Of a DNA stretch of 64,000 bases, positions 53,121-62,765 are shown one piece after another (the first letter of the stretch is position 1; every line of letters starts with the position of its first letter). The notes beneath the pieces were generated by a model, which had not been told where the DNA came from, made no database searches, and saw nothing but the letters and a program-made list of their open reading frames with translations. A program made the translations under genes and the position numbers. Where the stretch lies: positions 1 through 64,000 of the forward strand of contig DRHW01000019.1 in the NCBI GenBank assembly GCA_011053005.1. Reading direction: 5' to 3'. The DNA is from Methylophaga sp. GTDB lineage: Bacteria; Pseudomonadota; Gammaproteobacteria; Nitrosococcales; Methylophagaceae.

Positions 53121-54197
53121 TTACGCATCACCAGCAGTCAGAATGCCTTGTTGATAGGAAAAATCTAACATTCGATTTAACGGTATCAAGGCTTTTAAAC
53201 GTGTTTGTTCATCCACTTCGACGATGTTTTGCATATCACGCAAGGTTTCATACAAATTAACTAAGGTATTCATACCCATCCACGGACAATGGGCGCAACT
53301 TTTACATGTTGCACTCTTACCACCCGTAGGCGCGGGAATCAGCCGTTTATTGGGCACTACTTGGCTCATTTTATAAAACAAACCATAATCAGTAGCAATA
53401 ATTAAGGTATCCGCTTTTGACGCTTTACCTGCCGCGATAATTTGTTTGGTTGAGCCGACAAAATCTGCTTTCGCGATAATAGATTCCGGTGATTCTGGAT
53501 GCACTAACACTTCAGCATCAGGATATTTTTCCATTAACACTTCAAGTTCATGCAGCTTAAATTCATCATGAACAATACAATGACCCTGCCAAAGGATCAT
53601 GTCCGCACCGGTTTTGTTATTAATATACTGGCCTAAATGACGATCTGGTCCCCAGATGATTTTTTTACCTTGGGCCATCAAATGTTGAATAATCTGAATC
53701 GCATTACTTGATGTCACAATCCAATCTGCACGCGCTTTTACTTCAACGCTAGTATTGGCATAAACCACCACTTGATGATCAGGATATTGATCACAAAACT
53801 GGCTAAACTCATCGATTGGGCAACCTAAATCTAACGAACACTCTGCTTCCAATGTTGGCATGATAACGGTTTTTTCTGGGCTTAAAATCTTGGCTGTTTC
53901 GCCCATGAATCGGACGCCACACACCACCAAAGTGTTGGCTTGATGACGTGCACCAAAGTTGGCCATATCTAAAGAATCAGAAACATAACCGCCTGTTTGT
54001 TCGGCTAAAGCTTGTAATTCATCATCGACATAATAATGGGCAATTAATACCGCATTTTTTTGCTCAAGCAAGACTTTAATCTTGGCAACATAATCTTGTT
54101 TTTGCACTTCGGTCAGCCATGGATTGGGCGTGACATTATCAATAATATGATCAATTCTTGATTGCAATTTTTTAGGAATTGTTTCTGCAAGACTCAT
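53121..54197 (-). CDS. nadA: Quinolinate synthase A (4Fe-4S)
   Basis: A 358-residue quinolinate synthase that condenses iminoaspartate with dihydroxyacetone phosphate in NAD synthesis. Family stretches: [20 protein letters not shown] near 54, [18 protein letters not shown] near 95, [12 protein letters not shown] near 186, and HPESPESI near 238. Cysteines at [16 protein letters not shown] and [13 protein letters not shown] include the three [4Fe-4S] ligands. Downstream of mutT with a 6-nt gap. Confidence 0.95.
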   Translation of the reverse strand: MSLAETIPKKLQSRIDHIIDNVTPNPWLTEVQKQDYVAKIKVLLEQKNAVLIAHYYVDDELQALAEQTGGYVSDSLDMANFGARHQANTLVVCGVRFMGETAKILSPEKTVIMPTLEAECSLDLGCPIDEFSQFCDQYPDHQVVVYANTSVEVKARADWIVTSSNAIQIIQHLMAQGKKIIWGPDRHLGQYINNKTGADMILWQGHCIVHDEFKLHELEVLMEKYPDAEVLVHPESPESIIAKADFVGSTKQIIAAGKASKADTLIIATDYGLFYKMSQVVPNKRLIPAPTGGKSATCKSCAHCPWMGMNTLVNLYETLRDMQNIVEVDEQTRLKALIPLNRMLDFSYQQGILTAGDA

Positions 54198-54203
54198 TTT
54201 ATA

Positions 54204-54608
54204 TTACCTTTGAAATACTAAAGCTTGAAGCGATGAAATAATAGGAACATTGGCTGAAGGGAAATCGATGTCTTTTAAATCAGCGATAGCACACCATTGC
54301 AGTTTTTGACCTTCACGGCCTAATGGCATTCCATCAAATTTATCGACATACCAAACATCGAGCAAAACAGAGCGATCATCATATTCATGGGAAACGGTTA
54401 ATAATGGCTTGGCAGCAATAACGGTAAGCGCTAATTCTTCTTCAATTTCACGCTTTAAAGCATCATAAACCGTTTCGTTTTCTTCTACTTTACCGCCAGG
54501 AAATTCCCATAAATTGGCTAGATGCTGATGTGCCTGTCGAAGAGCTAATAACACTTCATTGTTATCATTAACGATAGTCGCCACGGCCACGTGTATAATT
54601 TTTTTCAT
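54204..54608 (-). CDS. mutT: 8-oxo-dGTP diphosphatase, MutT-type Nudix hydrolase
   Basis: A 134-residue Nudix hydrolase with a complete Nudix box, GGKVEENETVYDALKREIEE from about residue 37, and LWEFPGG just before it. MutT removes oxidised guanine nucleotides; the length and the VAVATIVNDNNEVLLALR start fit that enzyme. Overlaps the upstream zinc-protein gene by 4 nt (ATGA) and precedes nadA by 6 nt. Confidence 0.9.
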   Translation of the reverse strand: MKKIIHVAVATIVNDNNEVLLALRQAHQHLANLWEFPGGKVEENETVYDALKREIEEELALTVIAAKPLLTVSHEYDDRSVLLDVWYVDKFDGMPLGREGQKLQWCAIADLKDIDFPSANVPIISSLQALVFQR

Positions 54609-54796
54609 TCAACCATCACATAGTGCGCGCCACAATAAGGGCAAGAAACTTCACCATTGGTTTGGATATCTAAATACACCTGCGGATGACCGTCCCACAG
54701 CGTCATATTAGGCATAGGGCAACTCAAGGGCAGATCAGTTGAATGCACTTCATATCGCTGTTTGCTACATGATGTCGCTGAATTTATATCATTCAT
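54605..54796 (-). CDS. Zinc-finger CHCC-type small protein
   Basis: A 63-residue protein of the zf-CHCC type, related to the mitochondrial NDUFS6 zinc domain. The ligands fit: Cys in LSCP near 25, His in GHPQVYLD near 37, and CPYC near 52. Function in bacteria is unknown. It overlaps mutT by 4 nt and lies 32 nt downstream of aspS, so it probably belongs to the aspS-CHCC-mutT-nadA transcription unit. Confidence 0.85.
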   Translation of the reverse strand: MNDINSATSCSKQRYEVHSTDLPLSCPMPNMTLWDGHPQVYLDIQTNGEVSCPYCGAHYVMVE

Positions 54797-54828
54797 CTGA
54801 ACGGCCCTCGAAACCTTAACTATTAGCC

Positions 54829-56628
54829 CTAAGGTTTTTCTGTTGTTTCAGCCAATGCTGCGGGTTTACGCACGCGAATATTCAACTCTTTTAATTGGGC
54901 TTCACTCACTACACTCGGCGCGCTTGTTAATAAACAGCTCGCTGATTGCGTTTTAGGGAAGGCCATTACATCACGAATAGATGATGAGCCCGTCATCAAC
55001 ATCGCAAGACGATCTAATCCAAATGCCAAACCACCATGTGGCGGGCAACCAAATTTTAATGCTTCTAATAAGAAACCAAATTTATCATCCGCTTCTTCTT
55101 TAGAAATGCCTAATAATTCAAAAACTTGGCTTTGTACGTCTGCTTTATGAATACGCATTGAACCGCCGCCTAATTCGGTTCCGTTCAACACCATATCGTA
55201 AGCACGTGATAAACATTTACCTGGATCCGTTTCTAATAAACCAAGATCTTCTTCACGAGGTGCTGTAAACGGATGATGTAATGCTGTCCAACGATTGGAT
55301 TTTTCATCCCACTCAAACATCGGGAAAGCAACAACCCATAATGGCTGCCAGCCATGTTTCACTAGACCTAAATCATGGCCTAATTTCACACGTAAAGCGC
55401 CCAATGCTTCATTTACGATATTAATGCTATCAGCACCAAAGAAGACTAAATCGCCTGTTTGTGCTTCGACGCGTTGCATAATGGCAGCAATCACTTCATC
55501 TGGTAAGAATTTTAAGATCGGCGATTGCAAACCTTCTCGGCCTGCATCAATATCATTCACCTTGATATACGCTAAACCTTTCGCACCATAGATGCTGACA
55601 AATTTCGTGTAATCATCAATCGCTTTACGACTTAATTCAGCGCCCGCGGGTACACGTAATGCGGCAACACGACCTTTTTCATCATTCGCAGGACCAGAGA
55701 ATACTTTAAAATCAACGTCAGTCATTAAGTCGCTAATTTCAACGAGTTCTAAATCAATACGTAAATCAGGTTTATCACTACCGTAACGCAACATAGCATC
55801 AGCATACGTCATGCGAGGGAAAGGATTCGGTAAAGGCTGCTCTAAAACATTAGCAAACAGACTACGAATCATTTCTTCCATCATCGTCATCAAGTCTTCT
55901 TCTTCAACAAAAGACGTTTCGATATCGACTTGGGTAAATTCAGGTTGACGATCAGCACGTAAATCTTCATCGCGGAAACAACGCACGATTTGATAATAAC
56001 GGTCCATTCCCGCCACCATTAACAATTGTTTAAACAATTGTGGCGACTGTGGCAAGGCGAAAAAATCACCCGGATGTGTACGACTTGGCACCAAGTAATC
56101 ACGCGCACCTTCTGGTGTTGCCTTAGTTAAAATCGGCGTTTCGATATCTAAGAAACCATTATCATCAAGAAAGCGACGTAACATGCTGGTAATTTTTGAG
56201 CGGAAACGTAGCTTTTGCAACATTTCAGGGCGGCGCAAATCAATATAACGATGGCGTAAACGTACATCTTCACTAACTTCAGCTTGTTCAGTTAATGGGA
56301 ATGGAGGTGTTTCTGAGCTATTCAAAATATCCATACGTTGAGCAACAATTTCAATTTTTCCACTACTCATATTGGCATTATCACTGCCAGAAGGACGTAA
56401 TCTAACTTTACCCTCAATTTGCAATACATATTCACTACGCACGCTTTCTGCAATAGCAAAACTGGCTGCATCTTCTGGATTACAGACTACTTGAACCAAA
56501 CCTTCACGATCACGCAAGTCAATAAAAATAACACCACCGTGATCACGACGACGGTGCATCCATCCCGCAATCGTTACCGTTTGACCTTCCAATGTTTCGT
56601 TCACATCGCCGCAATAATGGCTACGCAT
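54829..56628 (-). CDS. aspS: Aspartyl-tRNA synthetase
   Basis: A 599-residue class II synthetase of the bacterial type: anticodon-binding OB domain (1-110, [20 protein letters not shown]), catalytic domain with motif 2 [20 protein letters not shown] near 218, a bacterial GAD insertion (about 285-425), and motif 3 with [15 protein letters not shown] near 527. It charges tRNA-Asp; whether it is strictly discriminating or also charges tRNA-Asn cannot be judged here. Preceded by DUF502 and fmdB, a common order. Confidence 0.97.
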   Translation of the reverse strand: MRSHYCGDVNETLEGQTVTIAGWMHRRRDHGGVIFIDLRDREGLVQVVCNPEDAASFAIAESVRSEYVLQIEGKVRLRPSGSDNANMSSGKIEIVAQRMDILNSSETPPFPLTEQAEVSEDVRLRHRYIDLRRPEMLQKLRFRSKITSMLRRFLDDNGFLDIETPILTKATPEGARDYLVPSRTHPGDFFALPQSPQLFKQLLMVAGMDRYYQIVRCFRDEDLRADRQPEFTQVDIETSFVEEEDLMTMMEEMIRSLFANVLEQPLPNPFPRMTYADAMLRYGSDKPDLRIDLELVEISDLMTDVDFKVFSGPANDEKGRVAALRVPAGAELSRKAIDDYTKFVSIYGAKGLAYIKVNDIDAGREGLQSPILKFLPDEVIAAIMQRVEAQTGDLVFFGADSINIVNEALGALRVKLGHDLGLVKHGWQPLWVVAFPMFEWDEKSNRWTALHHPFTAPREEDLGLLETDPGKCLSRAYDMVLNGTELGGGSMRIHKADVQSQVFELLGISKEEADDKFGFLLEALKFGCPPHGGLAFGLDRLAMLMTGSSSIRDVMAFPKTQSASCLLTSAPSVVSEAQLKELNIRVRKPAALAETTEKP

Positions 56629-56695
56629 AGTTCAATTCCAATAGTTCAATTTATTTATGTTCGCCACACTAAATCTTAAGCCATGGCACTCAGTT

Positions 56696-57328
56696 TTATA
56701 ACTTATCTGTATTGAGCTCATCAACAAGCACAATTTTGTTATATTTTGGTACAACCACACCCATTGAGATAATCATTTTTAGACCTTCTTCAACGGTCAT
56801 ATCCATTTCTATCACTTCCGACTTGGGTATCATCAATACAAAACCAGACGTCGGATTAGGTGTCGTTGGAATAAAGACACTGATCACATCGCTTTCGGTC
56901 TTTTCTTGAACTTCACCTAAATCAGATGAGGTCATAAATGCCAAACTCCAAACGCCTTTGCGCGGGTACTCAACCAATAATACTTTACGAAACGACTTAC
57001 CATCTCCCGCTAATACCGCTTCTAAAATCTGTTTAATACCTGCATATAAATTACGTACAACAGGGATCCTTGCCAGCAATGCTTCCCAAGCGGAAATAAT
57101 TCGGCGGCCTAATAAGTTAGCAACAATCATCCCTGTTGCTAACACCATAATAACCCCTAATAACACGCCAAAACCTGGAACATGGAAGCCAAGCAAGGTA
57201 TCCGGCTGATAAGCATAAGGTAACAAAAGTAGCGTGCGATCTAAAAAGTCTACGATGGCTCGTACAACGAGAAATGTAATACCTAATGGCATCCAAACTA
57301 ATAATCCAGCGATTAGATATTTTTTCAT
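56696..57328 (-). CDS. DUF502-family membrane protein
   Basis: A 210-residue membrane protein of DUF502: N-terminal helix LIAGLLVWMPLGITFLVVRAIVD split near 5-27, a second helix near 50-70, and the conserved IPVVRNLYAGIKQILEAVL near 89 and VFIPTTPNPTSGFVLMIPKSEV near 150. Its function is not established. Typically encoded between fmdB and aspS, as here. Confidence 0.9.
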   Translation of the reverse strand: MKKYLIAGLLVWMPLGITFLVVRAIVDFLDRTLLLLPYAYQPDTLLGFHVPGFGVLLGVIMVLATGMIVANLLGRRIISAWEALLARIPVVRNLYAGIKQILEAVLAGDGKSFRKVLLVEYPRKGVWSLAFMTSSDLGEVQEKTESDVISVFIPTTPNPTSGFVLMIPKSEVIEMDMTVEEGLKMIISMGVVVPKYNKIVLVDELNTDKL

Positions 57329-57365
57329 TTCAGGTTAATGCTCTTTTAAATAGGGCTTAAGAAAT

Positions 57366-57611
57366 TTATATTGTGGTTTCAGTTGACGATGAAGAACCTG
57401 TTCCGCTGTCGGCCAAATTGCGTTTTTTCCCGCTCTTAAAGTCCGTTTCATACCAACCATCCCCCTTCAAGCGGAAACCTGCGGCTGAAACCAACTTACG
57501 TAATGATGCTTCATCACAAGCAGGGCAATGAACTAATGGCTCATCGCTCATTTTTTGTAATGCTTCAAACTGATGCTCACAGGCATCGCAATGATATTCA
57601 TACAATGGCAT
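57366..57611 (-). CDS. FmdB-family zinc ribbon protein
   Basis: An 81-residue zinc ribbon: MPLYEYHCDACEHQFEALQKM with the first CxxC, and VHCPACDEASLRKLVSAAGF with the second. The C-terminus is a Ser/Thr-rich tail. FmdB-like proteins were named for formamidase-regulation loci, but in gammaproteobacteria the gene is always near DUF502-aspS and its role is unknown. Confidence 0.92.
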   Translation of the reverse strand: MPLYEYHCDACEHQFEALQKMSDEPLVHCPACDEASLRKLVSAAGFRLKGDGWYETDFKSGKKRNLADSGTGSSSSTETTI

Positions 57612-57783
57612 TAACTTTCACCCTCATGCTTACACAATAAAATTTAGTAAGAAACTTTTCAATTTCAATTCAGAAAATGGGTAATTATACCCAAAAACCA
57701 GCGAGACGGCTTTTATGCTTTTATTTCACGTAAAGCAAAGCGCTTCTCTACCAATTAATACATAATCGGCTACACTTTAAATC

Positions 57784-59553
57784 ATGAAAAAATTTATGAA
57801 AGAAAATCAAGACTGGAAAGCCATTAGAAGCCTTTTTCCCTACATTTGGACATTTAAAGGCCGAGTGGCTGTCGCCCTAACATTATTAATTTTCGCTAAA
57901 TTCGCCAATGTGGGTATTCCGCTAGCTCTAAAAGGCGCCGTTGATGCGCTCGATCCAAAACAACAAGACCTGATCTACTTACCGATTCTGATGATTATAA
58001 TTTATGGTTGTTTGCGCTTAGCGAGCAGTCTATTCAGTGAATTACGAGACGCCTTATTTGCCAAAGTTATTTATCGTTCGGTTCGCCATGTTGCCGGTAA
58101 TATTTTCGAACATTTACACAAACTTTCATTACGCTTTCATTTACAACGTCAAACAGGTGGTATTTCACGCGATATCGAGCGGGGAACACGTGGTATCAGC
58201 TTTTTAATGAATTTTATGATCTTTAATATTTTGCCAACCTTGGTCGAAATAGCGCTGGTTACGATCATTCTTCTGACCAAATATGACAGTATTTTCGCCA
58301 TTATCACCAGCGTGACTATTTTGCTTTATATCGTTTACACACTGCTCATCACTGAATGGCGTATGCGATTTCGGCGCGCGATGAATGATATGGATTCCGA
58401 AGCCAATAATCAGGCCGTTGATAGTTTACTCAATTACGAAACCGTTAAATATTTCAATAATGAACAGTATGAATTACAGCGTTACGATGAGAAATTAACG
58501 ACTTGGGAAGCCGCCGCGATTAAAAATCAAACGTCATTATCGTTACTCAACGTCGGTCAAGGTGCCATTATCGCAACAGGCCTTACTATATTAATGTTAC
58601 TGGTCGGTCAGGGTGTGGTAGATGGCAAATTATCATTGGGGGATTTAGTTTTAATTAATGCTTTTCTATTACAACTCTATTTACCCTTGGGCTTTCTTGG
58701 CTTTGTGTATCGTGAAATTCGTCATTCTTTAGCTGACATGGAACGGATGTTTGTCTTACTGGAAGAAGCACAAGAAACGGTTGATGAAACCAAGGCGACA
58801 TCACTCGTCGTGGAACACGGTACCATTCAATTTAATCATGTTGATTTTTATTACGATGCTAATCGGCCCATTTTGCATGACATTAATTTCACGATTGAGG
58901 CAGGTAAAAAATTGGCAATTGTCGGCGCGAGTGGTTCCGGTAAATCAACCATAATAAGATTATTATTTCGTTTTTATGATCCGCAAGCAGGAAACATCAC
59001 CATTGACGGTCAAGATATTCGAGAGGTCTCCCAGCATAGTCTTCGTCAAGCCATTGGCGTCGTGCCACAAGACACCGTGTTATTTAACGACACAATTTAC
59101 CAAAATATTTTATATGGTAATCCAAAAGTCGATAAACAAGCCGTTATTGATGCAGCGAAACAAGCCCATATTCATGATTTCATTGAAAAACTACCTGATG
59201 GCTATGAAACCTTAGTCGGTGAACGCGGCCTAAAATTATCGGGAGGTGAAAAGCAACGTGTCGCGATCGCCCGTACATTACTCAAAAACCCGAAAATTCT
59301 TATGTTTGATGAAGCAACATCGGCATTGGATAGTCATTCTGAACAAATAATCAATCAACAACTTCAATCGATTAGCACTAATAAAACAACATTAGCAATT
59401 GCACATCGATTATCAACGATTACCGATGCAGATGTCATCTTAGTCATCGAGCAAGGTAGAATTATTGAGCAAGGTAATCATCGCACATTGCTCGCAGCGC
59501 AAGGACGTTATGCCGCAATGTGGTCACTACAACAAACTGAAGGTAACAACTAA
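57784..59553 (+). CDS. Atm1/HMT1-type ABC exporter
   Basis: A 589-residue half-transporter with fused transmembrane and nucleotide-binding domains. Membrane domain 25-320 with the Atm1-type signature RFHLQRQTGGISRDIERGTRG near 120-140, which marks ABCB7/Atm1 relatives exporting glutathione-linked sulfur or metal species. NBD: Walker A VGASGSGKST near 378, signature LSGGEKQRVAIA near 485, Walker B ILMFDEATSALD near 505, and H-loop AHRLSTI. The substrate is inferred. The next gene begins right after its stop. Confidence 0.9.
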   Translation: MKKFMKENQDWKAIRSLFPYIWTFKGRVAVALTLLIFAKFANVGIPLALKGAVDALDPKQQDLIYLPILMIIIYGCLRLASSLFSELRDALFAKVIYRSVRHVAGNIFEHLHKLSLRFHLQRQTGGISRDIERGTRGISFLMNFMIFNILPTLVEIALVTIILLTKYDSIFAIITSVTILLYIVYTLLITEWRMRFRRAMNDMDSEANNQAVDSLLNYETVKYFNNEQYELQRYDEKLTTWEAAAIKNQTSLSLLNVGQGAIIATGLTILMLLVGQGVVDGKLSLGDLVLINAFLLQLYLPLGFLGFVYREIRHSLADMERMFVLLEEAQETVDETKATSLVVEHGTIQFNHVDFYYDANRPILHDINFTIEAGKKLAIVGASGSGKSTIIRLLFRFYDPQAGNITIDGQDIREVSQHSLRQAIGVVPQDTVLFNDTIYQNILYGNPKVDKQAVIDAAKQAHIHDFIEKLPDGYETLVGERGLKLSGGEKQRVAIARTLLKNPKILMFDEATSALDSHSEQIINQQLQSISTNKTTLAIAHRLSTITDADVILVIEQGRIIEQGNHRTLLAAQGRYAAMWSLQQTEGNN

Positions 59554-60120
59554 ATGAACAAAATTGTCGCTTTTTGTATGCTTACGCTATTTGCTTCTTC
59601 TGCATATGCGCAATGGCAAATAGAGACCTTTTCGGATAATAAAATAAAATCTGCGATGGTCAGGAATGAAGCGGGGTTTGAACTCGCTATTTTCAAAACA
59701 GCAGAAGGTATTGTTTGGCTTGATTTTAGTCTTTCTGATAATGATTTTGATGAACTTTCACAAAATGAATTACCCATTTTTCAAATAGATGATCACAAAC
59801 CAGTCAAAATGCTTCGTGGGTTCACCGCAACCATTGTTCCCGCTGATGAAGGCATCCAAGCAATAATTGTTAGTAACAATGAATCTATCTCCACCGAAAG
59901 GGACTTCAATTTCAATCATATTATCGCAGAGCGCTTACCTGAACGTGTGATATGCCCTATCTGGCAAGGCAATTCCCGACCTCACTTAGGCACACTTGAT
60001 AACCTGATGAATGGTCAAAATGTAAACTTTAAGTACACCTTACTTGATGACTCCAAAGGAGAAACATCATTCAATTTAAAAGGTGCAAAGGAAGCGCTTA
60101 ACGCCATTATTACTGAATAG
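59554..60120 (+). CDS. Exported protein of unknown function
   Basis: A 188-residue protein with a clear signal peptide cleaved after SSAYA (residue 19). The mature part begins QWQIETFSD and contains no motif I recognise; its C-terminus FNLKGAKEALNAII has a pattern seen at the ends of some IalB-like and DUF1176-like periplasmic proteins, too weak to assign. The ATG follows the exporter stop directly, so the two are co-transcribed and may work together in the periplasm (inference). Confidence 0.6.
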   Translation: MNKIVAFCMLTLFASSAYAQWQIETFSDNKIKSAMVRNEAGFELAIFKTAEGIVWLDFSLSDNDFDELSQNELPIFQIDDHKPVKMLRGFTATIVPADEGIQAIIVSNNESISTERDFNFNHIIAERLPERVICPIWQGNSRPHLGTLDNLMNGQNVNFKYTLLDDSKGETSFNLKGAKEALNAIITE

Positions 60121-60237
60121 GTCATAAAATAAATACGTTTAAAGCTTGGACACTTCCCATTAAATCAGAGTAGTATTTCCCACCGAAATCGGGATTACTC
60201 CCGTAATTCTACGTAAAAAAATGCATTAATAAATCTT

Positions 60238-60259
60238 GTTCAGCTTTGGTTCAGCTTTG
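60238..60259 (+). repeat. 11-bp tandem repeat upstream of pseudoazurin
   Basis: Two perfect, contiguous copies of GTTCAGCTTTG lie 62 bp before the pseudoazurin start codon. The 11-bp spacing puts both half-sites on the same DNA face, as in OmpR/PhoB-family response regulator sites; no regulator is identified. Confidence 0.7.
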
Positions 60260-60321
60260 TCGTGACATACTGGCCCCAAATCGCAACAAGGCAAATAACA
60301 CAATAACAATCGAGGAATATT

Positions 60322-60765
60322 ATGAAATACGGCAAAACACTTGCAAGCACTCTTCTTGGCGCATCAGTTCTACTTTCTTCAGCTGTTATGGCTGAAAATC
60401 ATGTAGTTTCAGCACAAGTAACAGCATTTAAACCGATGGTTATCAAAATTGCACCTGGTGACACTGTTTCTTGGGAAAATATGAATGGTCATGTTGTTAA
60501 TACTACATTCACCGATAATGACGGTGAACATCATTACATCCCTGAAGGCGCAAAAGGTTGGACTTCAGCAATGGGTGAAAACTTCCAAACTCCACCACTA
60601 ACTGTGGAAGGCGTTTACCTCTATAAATGTGATCCACATTGGGGTGCAGGTATGGGTGGGGTCATCATCGTAGGTGAACCAACAAACCTAGAAGCTATTG
60701 AAGCAACTAAGCCAAAAGGCGCATTAAAACGTCTTGTTAAGAAAGCAGATAAAGCCGTTAAATAA
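60322..60765 (+). CDS. Pseudoazurin (type 1 copper protein)
   Basis: A 147-residue periplasmic blue copper protein. Signal peptide ends at AVMAEN (residue 24). The copper ligands fit pseudoazurin: His in NGHVVNTTF near 60, and Cys-x2-His-x4-Met in CDPHWGAGM near 103-111. A Lys-rich C-terminal tail follows, as in other pseudoazurins. It carries electrons to acceptors such as nitrite reductase or cytochrome c peroxidase. RBS GAGGA 6 nt upstream. Followed by a strong terminator, so it is transcribed apart from petABC. Confidence 0.9.
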   Translation: MKYGKTLASTLLGASVLLSSAVMAENHVVSAQVTAFKPMVIKIAPGDTVSWENMNGHVVNTTFTDNDGEHHYIPEGAKGWTSAMGENFQTPPLTVEGVYLYKCDPHWGAGMGGVIIVGEPTNLEAIEATKPKGALKRLVKKADKAVK

Positions 60766-60790
60766 TTTTTAACGATTATTGCTCAACCTT

Positions 60791-60820
60791 AAAAGCCCAC
60801 AATTAATTGTGGGCTTTTTT
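60791..60820 (+). terminator. Rho-independent terminator after pseudoazurin
   Basis: A perfect 14-bp inverted repeat (AAAAGCCCACAATT/AATTGTGGGCTTTT) closed through its AT-rich centre, followed by T residues to 60820. It separates pseudoazurin from petABC. Confidence 0.92.
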
Positions 60821-60936
60821 GATCTAAAGCTCAGCGTATATGATAATATCACTAGGTTTTTGTCCAGACTTGCTCCAACTGTCTGCAACCAATGATTATG
60901 ATAATTTTATAATTTACTGCTGGGAGAACCCCTCTA

Positions 60937-61536
60937 ATGTCTCACACTGTTGATAACAGTAAACGACGATTTCTGACTACCGCAGCCAGTGTCGTCGTAG
61001 GTGGTGCAGGCGCTGCTGCTGTAGCTGTACCCTTTGTCTTCTCCATGTTACCTAGCGCAAAAGCAAGAGCAGCAGGTGCACCTGTTGAAGTTGACATCAG
61101 CAAGCTTGAAGTCGGTCAATTGATGACTATAGAATGGAGGGGAAAACCGGTTTGGATATTCAACCGTTCTCTAGAGTCGCTGCAAGAATTACCCGCGCTG
61201 AATGAGCAATTAGTCGATCCTGAAAGTGACACTAGTTCACAACAACCGGCATATTGCAAAAATGAAAACCGTTCTATTCGCGACAACATCGCTGTTTTAG
61301 TCGGTATTTGTACGCATCTAGGTTGCTCACCAACCTACCGACCTGATTTAGCGCCTGCTGATTTAGGTCCTGAATGGAAAGGTGGTTTTTTCTGCCCTTG
61401 CCATGGTTCTCGCTACGATCTTTCAGGACGCGTATTTAAAAATATGCCTGCGCCAAAAAATCTAGTCGTTCCTCCCTACCATTTCTTAGGTGACAATCGC
61501 ATTGTTGTCGGTGAAGACCCTCAAGGAGCTGCATAA
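60937..61536 (+). CDS. petA: Ubiquinol-cytochrome c reductase Rieske iron-sulfur subunit
   Basis: A 199-residue Rieske protein of complex III. Twin-arginine-type N-terminus SKRRFL followed by a hydrophobic anchor (residues 15-35). The two Rieske loops CTHLGC (near 128) and CPCHGSRYD (near 151) provide Cys and His ligands for the 2Fe-2S cluster. It takes electrons from ubiquinol in the periplasm and passes them to cytochrome c1. The SD GGGAGAA is 8 nt before the ATG. Its stop overlaps petB (TAATG). Confidence 0.96.
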   Translation: MSHTVDNSKRRFLTTAASVVVGGAGAAAVAVPFVFSMLPSAKARAAGAPVEVDISKLEVGQLMTIEWRGKPVWIFNRSLESLQELPALNEQLVDPESDTSSQQPAYCKNENRSIRDNIAVLVGICTHLGCSPTYRPDLAPADLGPEWKGGFFCPCHGSRYDLSGRVFKNMPAPKNLVVPPYHFLGDNRIVVGEDPQGAA

Positions 61537-62765
61537 TGTTTTCTAGTCTAATGGGCTGGGTTGATGCCCGCTTCCCTGCAACAAAATTATGGGAAGAACA
61601 TCTCTCTAAATATTACGCGCCAAAAAACTTTAACTTTTGGTACTTCTTTGGCTCACTCGCATTACTTGTTTTGGTTATGCAAATTGTCACGGGAATATTC
61701 CTGACAATGCATTACAAGCCTGATGCTGCACTGGCATTTGCTTCTGTCGAATACATTATGCGTGATGTTGAGTGGGGTTGGTTAATCCGCTATTTGCATT
61801 CCACCGGTGCATCCGCCTTCTTTATTGTGGTTTATTTACACATGTTCCGCGGCCTTATCTACGGCTCATATAAACAACCCAGAGAACTGGTCTGGCTATT
61901 TGGTATGTTCCTCTACTTAGCATTAATGGCTGAAGCATTCATGGGGTATTTATTGCCTTGGGGTCAAATGTCATTTTGGGGAGCACAAGTAATTATCTCT
62001 TTATTTGGTGCTATTCCTTTTGTTGGCGACCAATTAGCCTTATGGATTCGTGGTGATTTTGTGGTTGCCGATGCAACGTTAAATCGCTTCTTTGCTTTCC
62101 ATGTTATCGCTGTTCCTTTGGTTATTCTTGGTTTAGTTGTTGCTCATATCATTGCTTTGCATGAAGTAGGCTCAAATAACCCTGATGGCGTTGAAATCAA
62201 AAAACTTAAAGATAAAAATGGCATTCCACTAGATGGCATTCCTTTCCACCCATATTATTCTGTCAAAGATATTGTCGGTGTAACGGTTTTCTTGTTCATC
62301 TTCTCTTTAGTATTATTTTATGCACCTGAGATGGATGGTTGGTTTTTAGAGCATGCTAACTTTGTGCCTGCAAATCCACTTAAAACACCGTTACATATTG
62401 CTCCCGTATGGTATTTCACGCCTTTCTATGCGATTTTAAGAGCAGTACCGAGCATTGCAGGTTCATCCTTCCCTGGTGTGGTCGCAATGGGATTATCCAT
62501 CGTATTTTTATTCTTATTACCTTGGTTAGACCGTAGCCCAGTTAAATCGATTCGCTATCGCGGTATTTACTTCCGTACAGCCATTGTATTATTTGTCATT
62601 AGCTTTATTGGATTAGGCTTTCTTGGTACGCAACCTGTCACACCGTTGTACACATGGTTAGCAAGAATTTTCTCAATCATTTATTTTGCATTTTTTATAC
62701 TAATGCCTATTTATACTAAACATGATAATGATAAACCGGTACCAGAAAGGGTGACATTCAAATGA
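61536..62765 (+). CDS. petB: Cytochrome b of the bc1 complex
   Basis: A 409-residue cytochrome b with eight or nine membrane helices. Heme-ligand histidines occur in LHSTGASAFF and HMFRGLIYGSY (helix B) and in FAFHVIAVPLVIL and VAHIIALHEVGSNNPDG (helix D). The quinol-site PWG motif (LLPWGQMSFWGAQVI) and a PEWY-equivalent PVWYFTPFYAILR are present. It overlaps petA by one base and petC by four, giving a tight petABC operon. Confidence 0.97.
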   Translation: MFSSLMGWVDARFPATKLWEEHLSKYYAPKNFNFWYFFGSLALLVLVMQIVTGIFLTMHYKPDAALAFASVEYIMRDVEWGWLIRYLHSTGASAFFIVVYLHMFRGLIYGSYKQPRELVWLFGMFLYLALMAEAFMGYLLPWGQMSFWGAQVIISLFGAIPFVGDQLALWIRGDFVVADATLNRFFAFHVIAVPLVILGLVVAHIIALHEVGSNNPDGVEIKKLKDKNGIPLDGIPFHPYYSVKDIVGVTVFLFIFSLVLFYAPEMDGWFLEHANFVPANPLKTPLHIAPVWYFTPFYAILRAVPSIAGSSFPGVVAMGLSIVFLFLLPWLDRSPVKSIRYRGIYFRTAIVLFVISFIGLGFLGTQPVTPLYTWLARIFSIIYFAFFILMPIYTKHDNDKPVPERVTFK

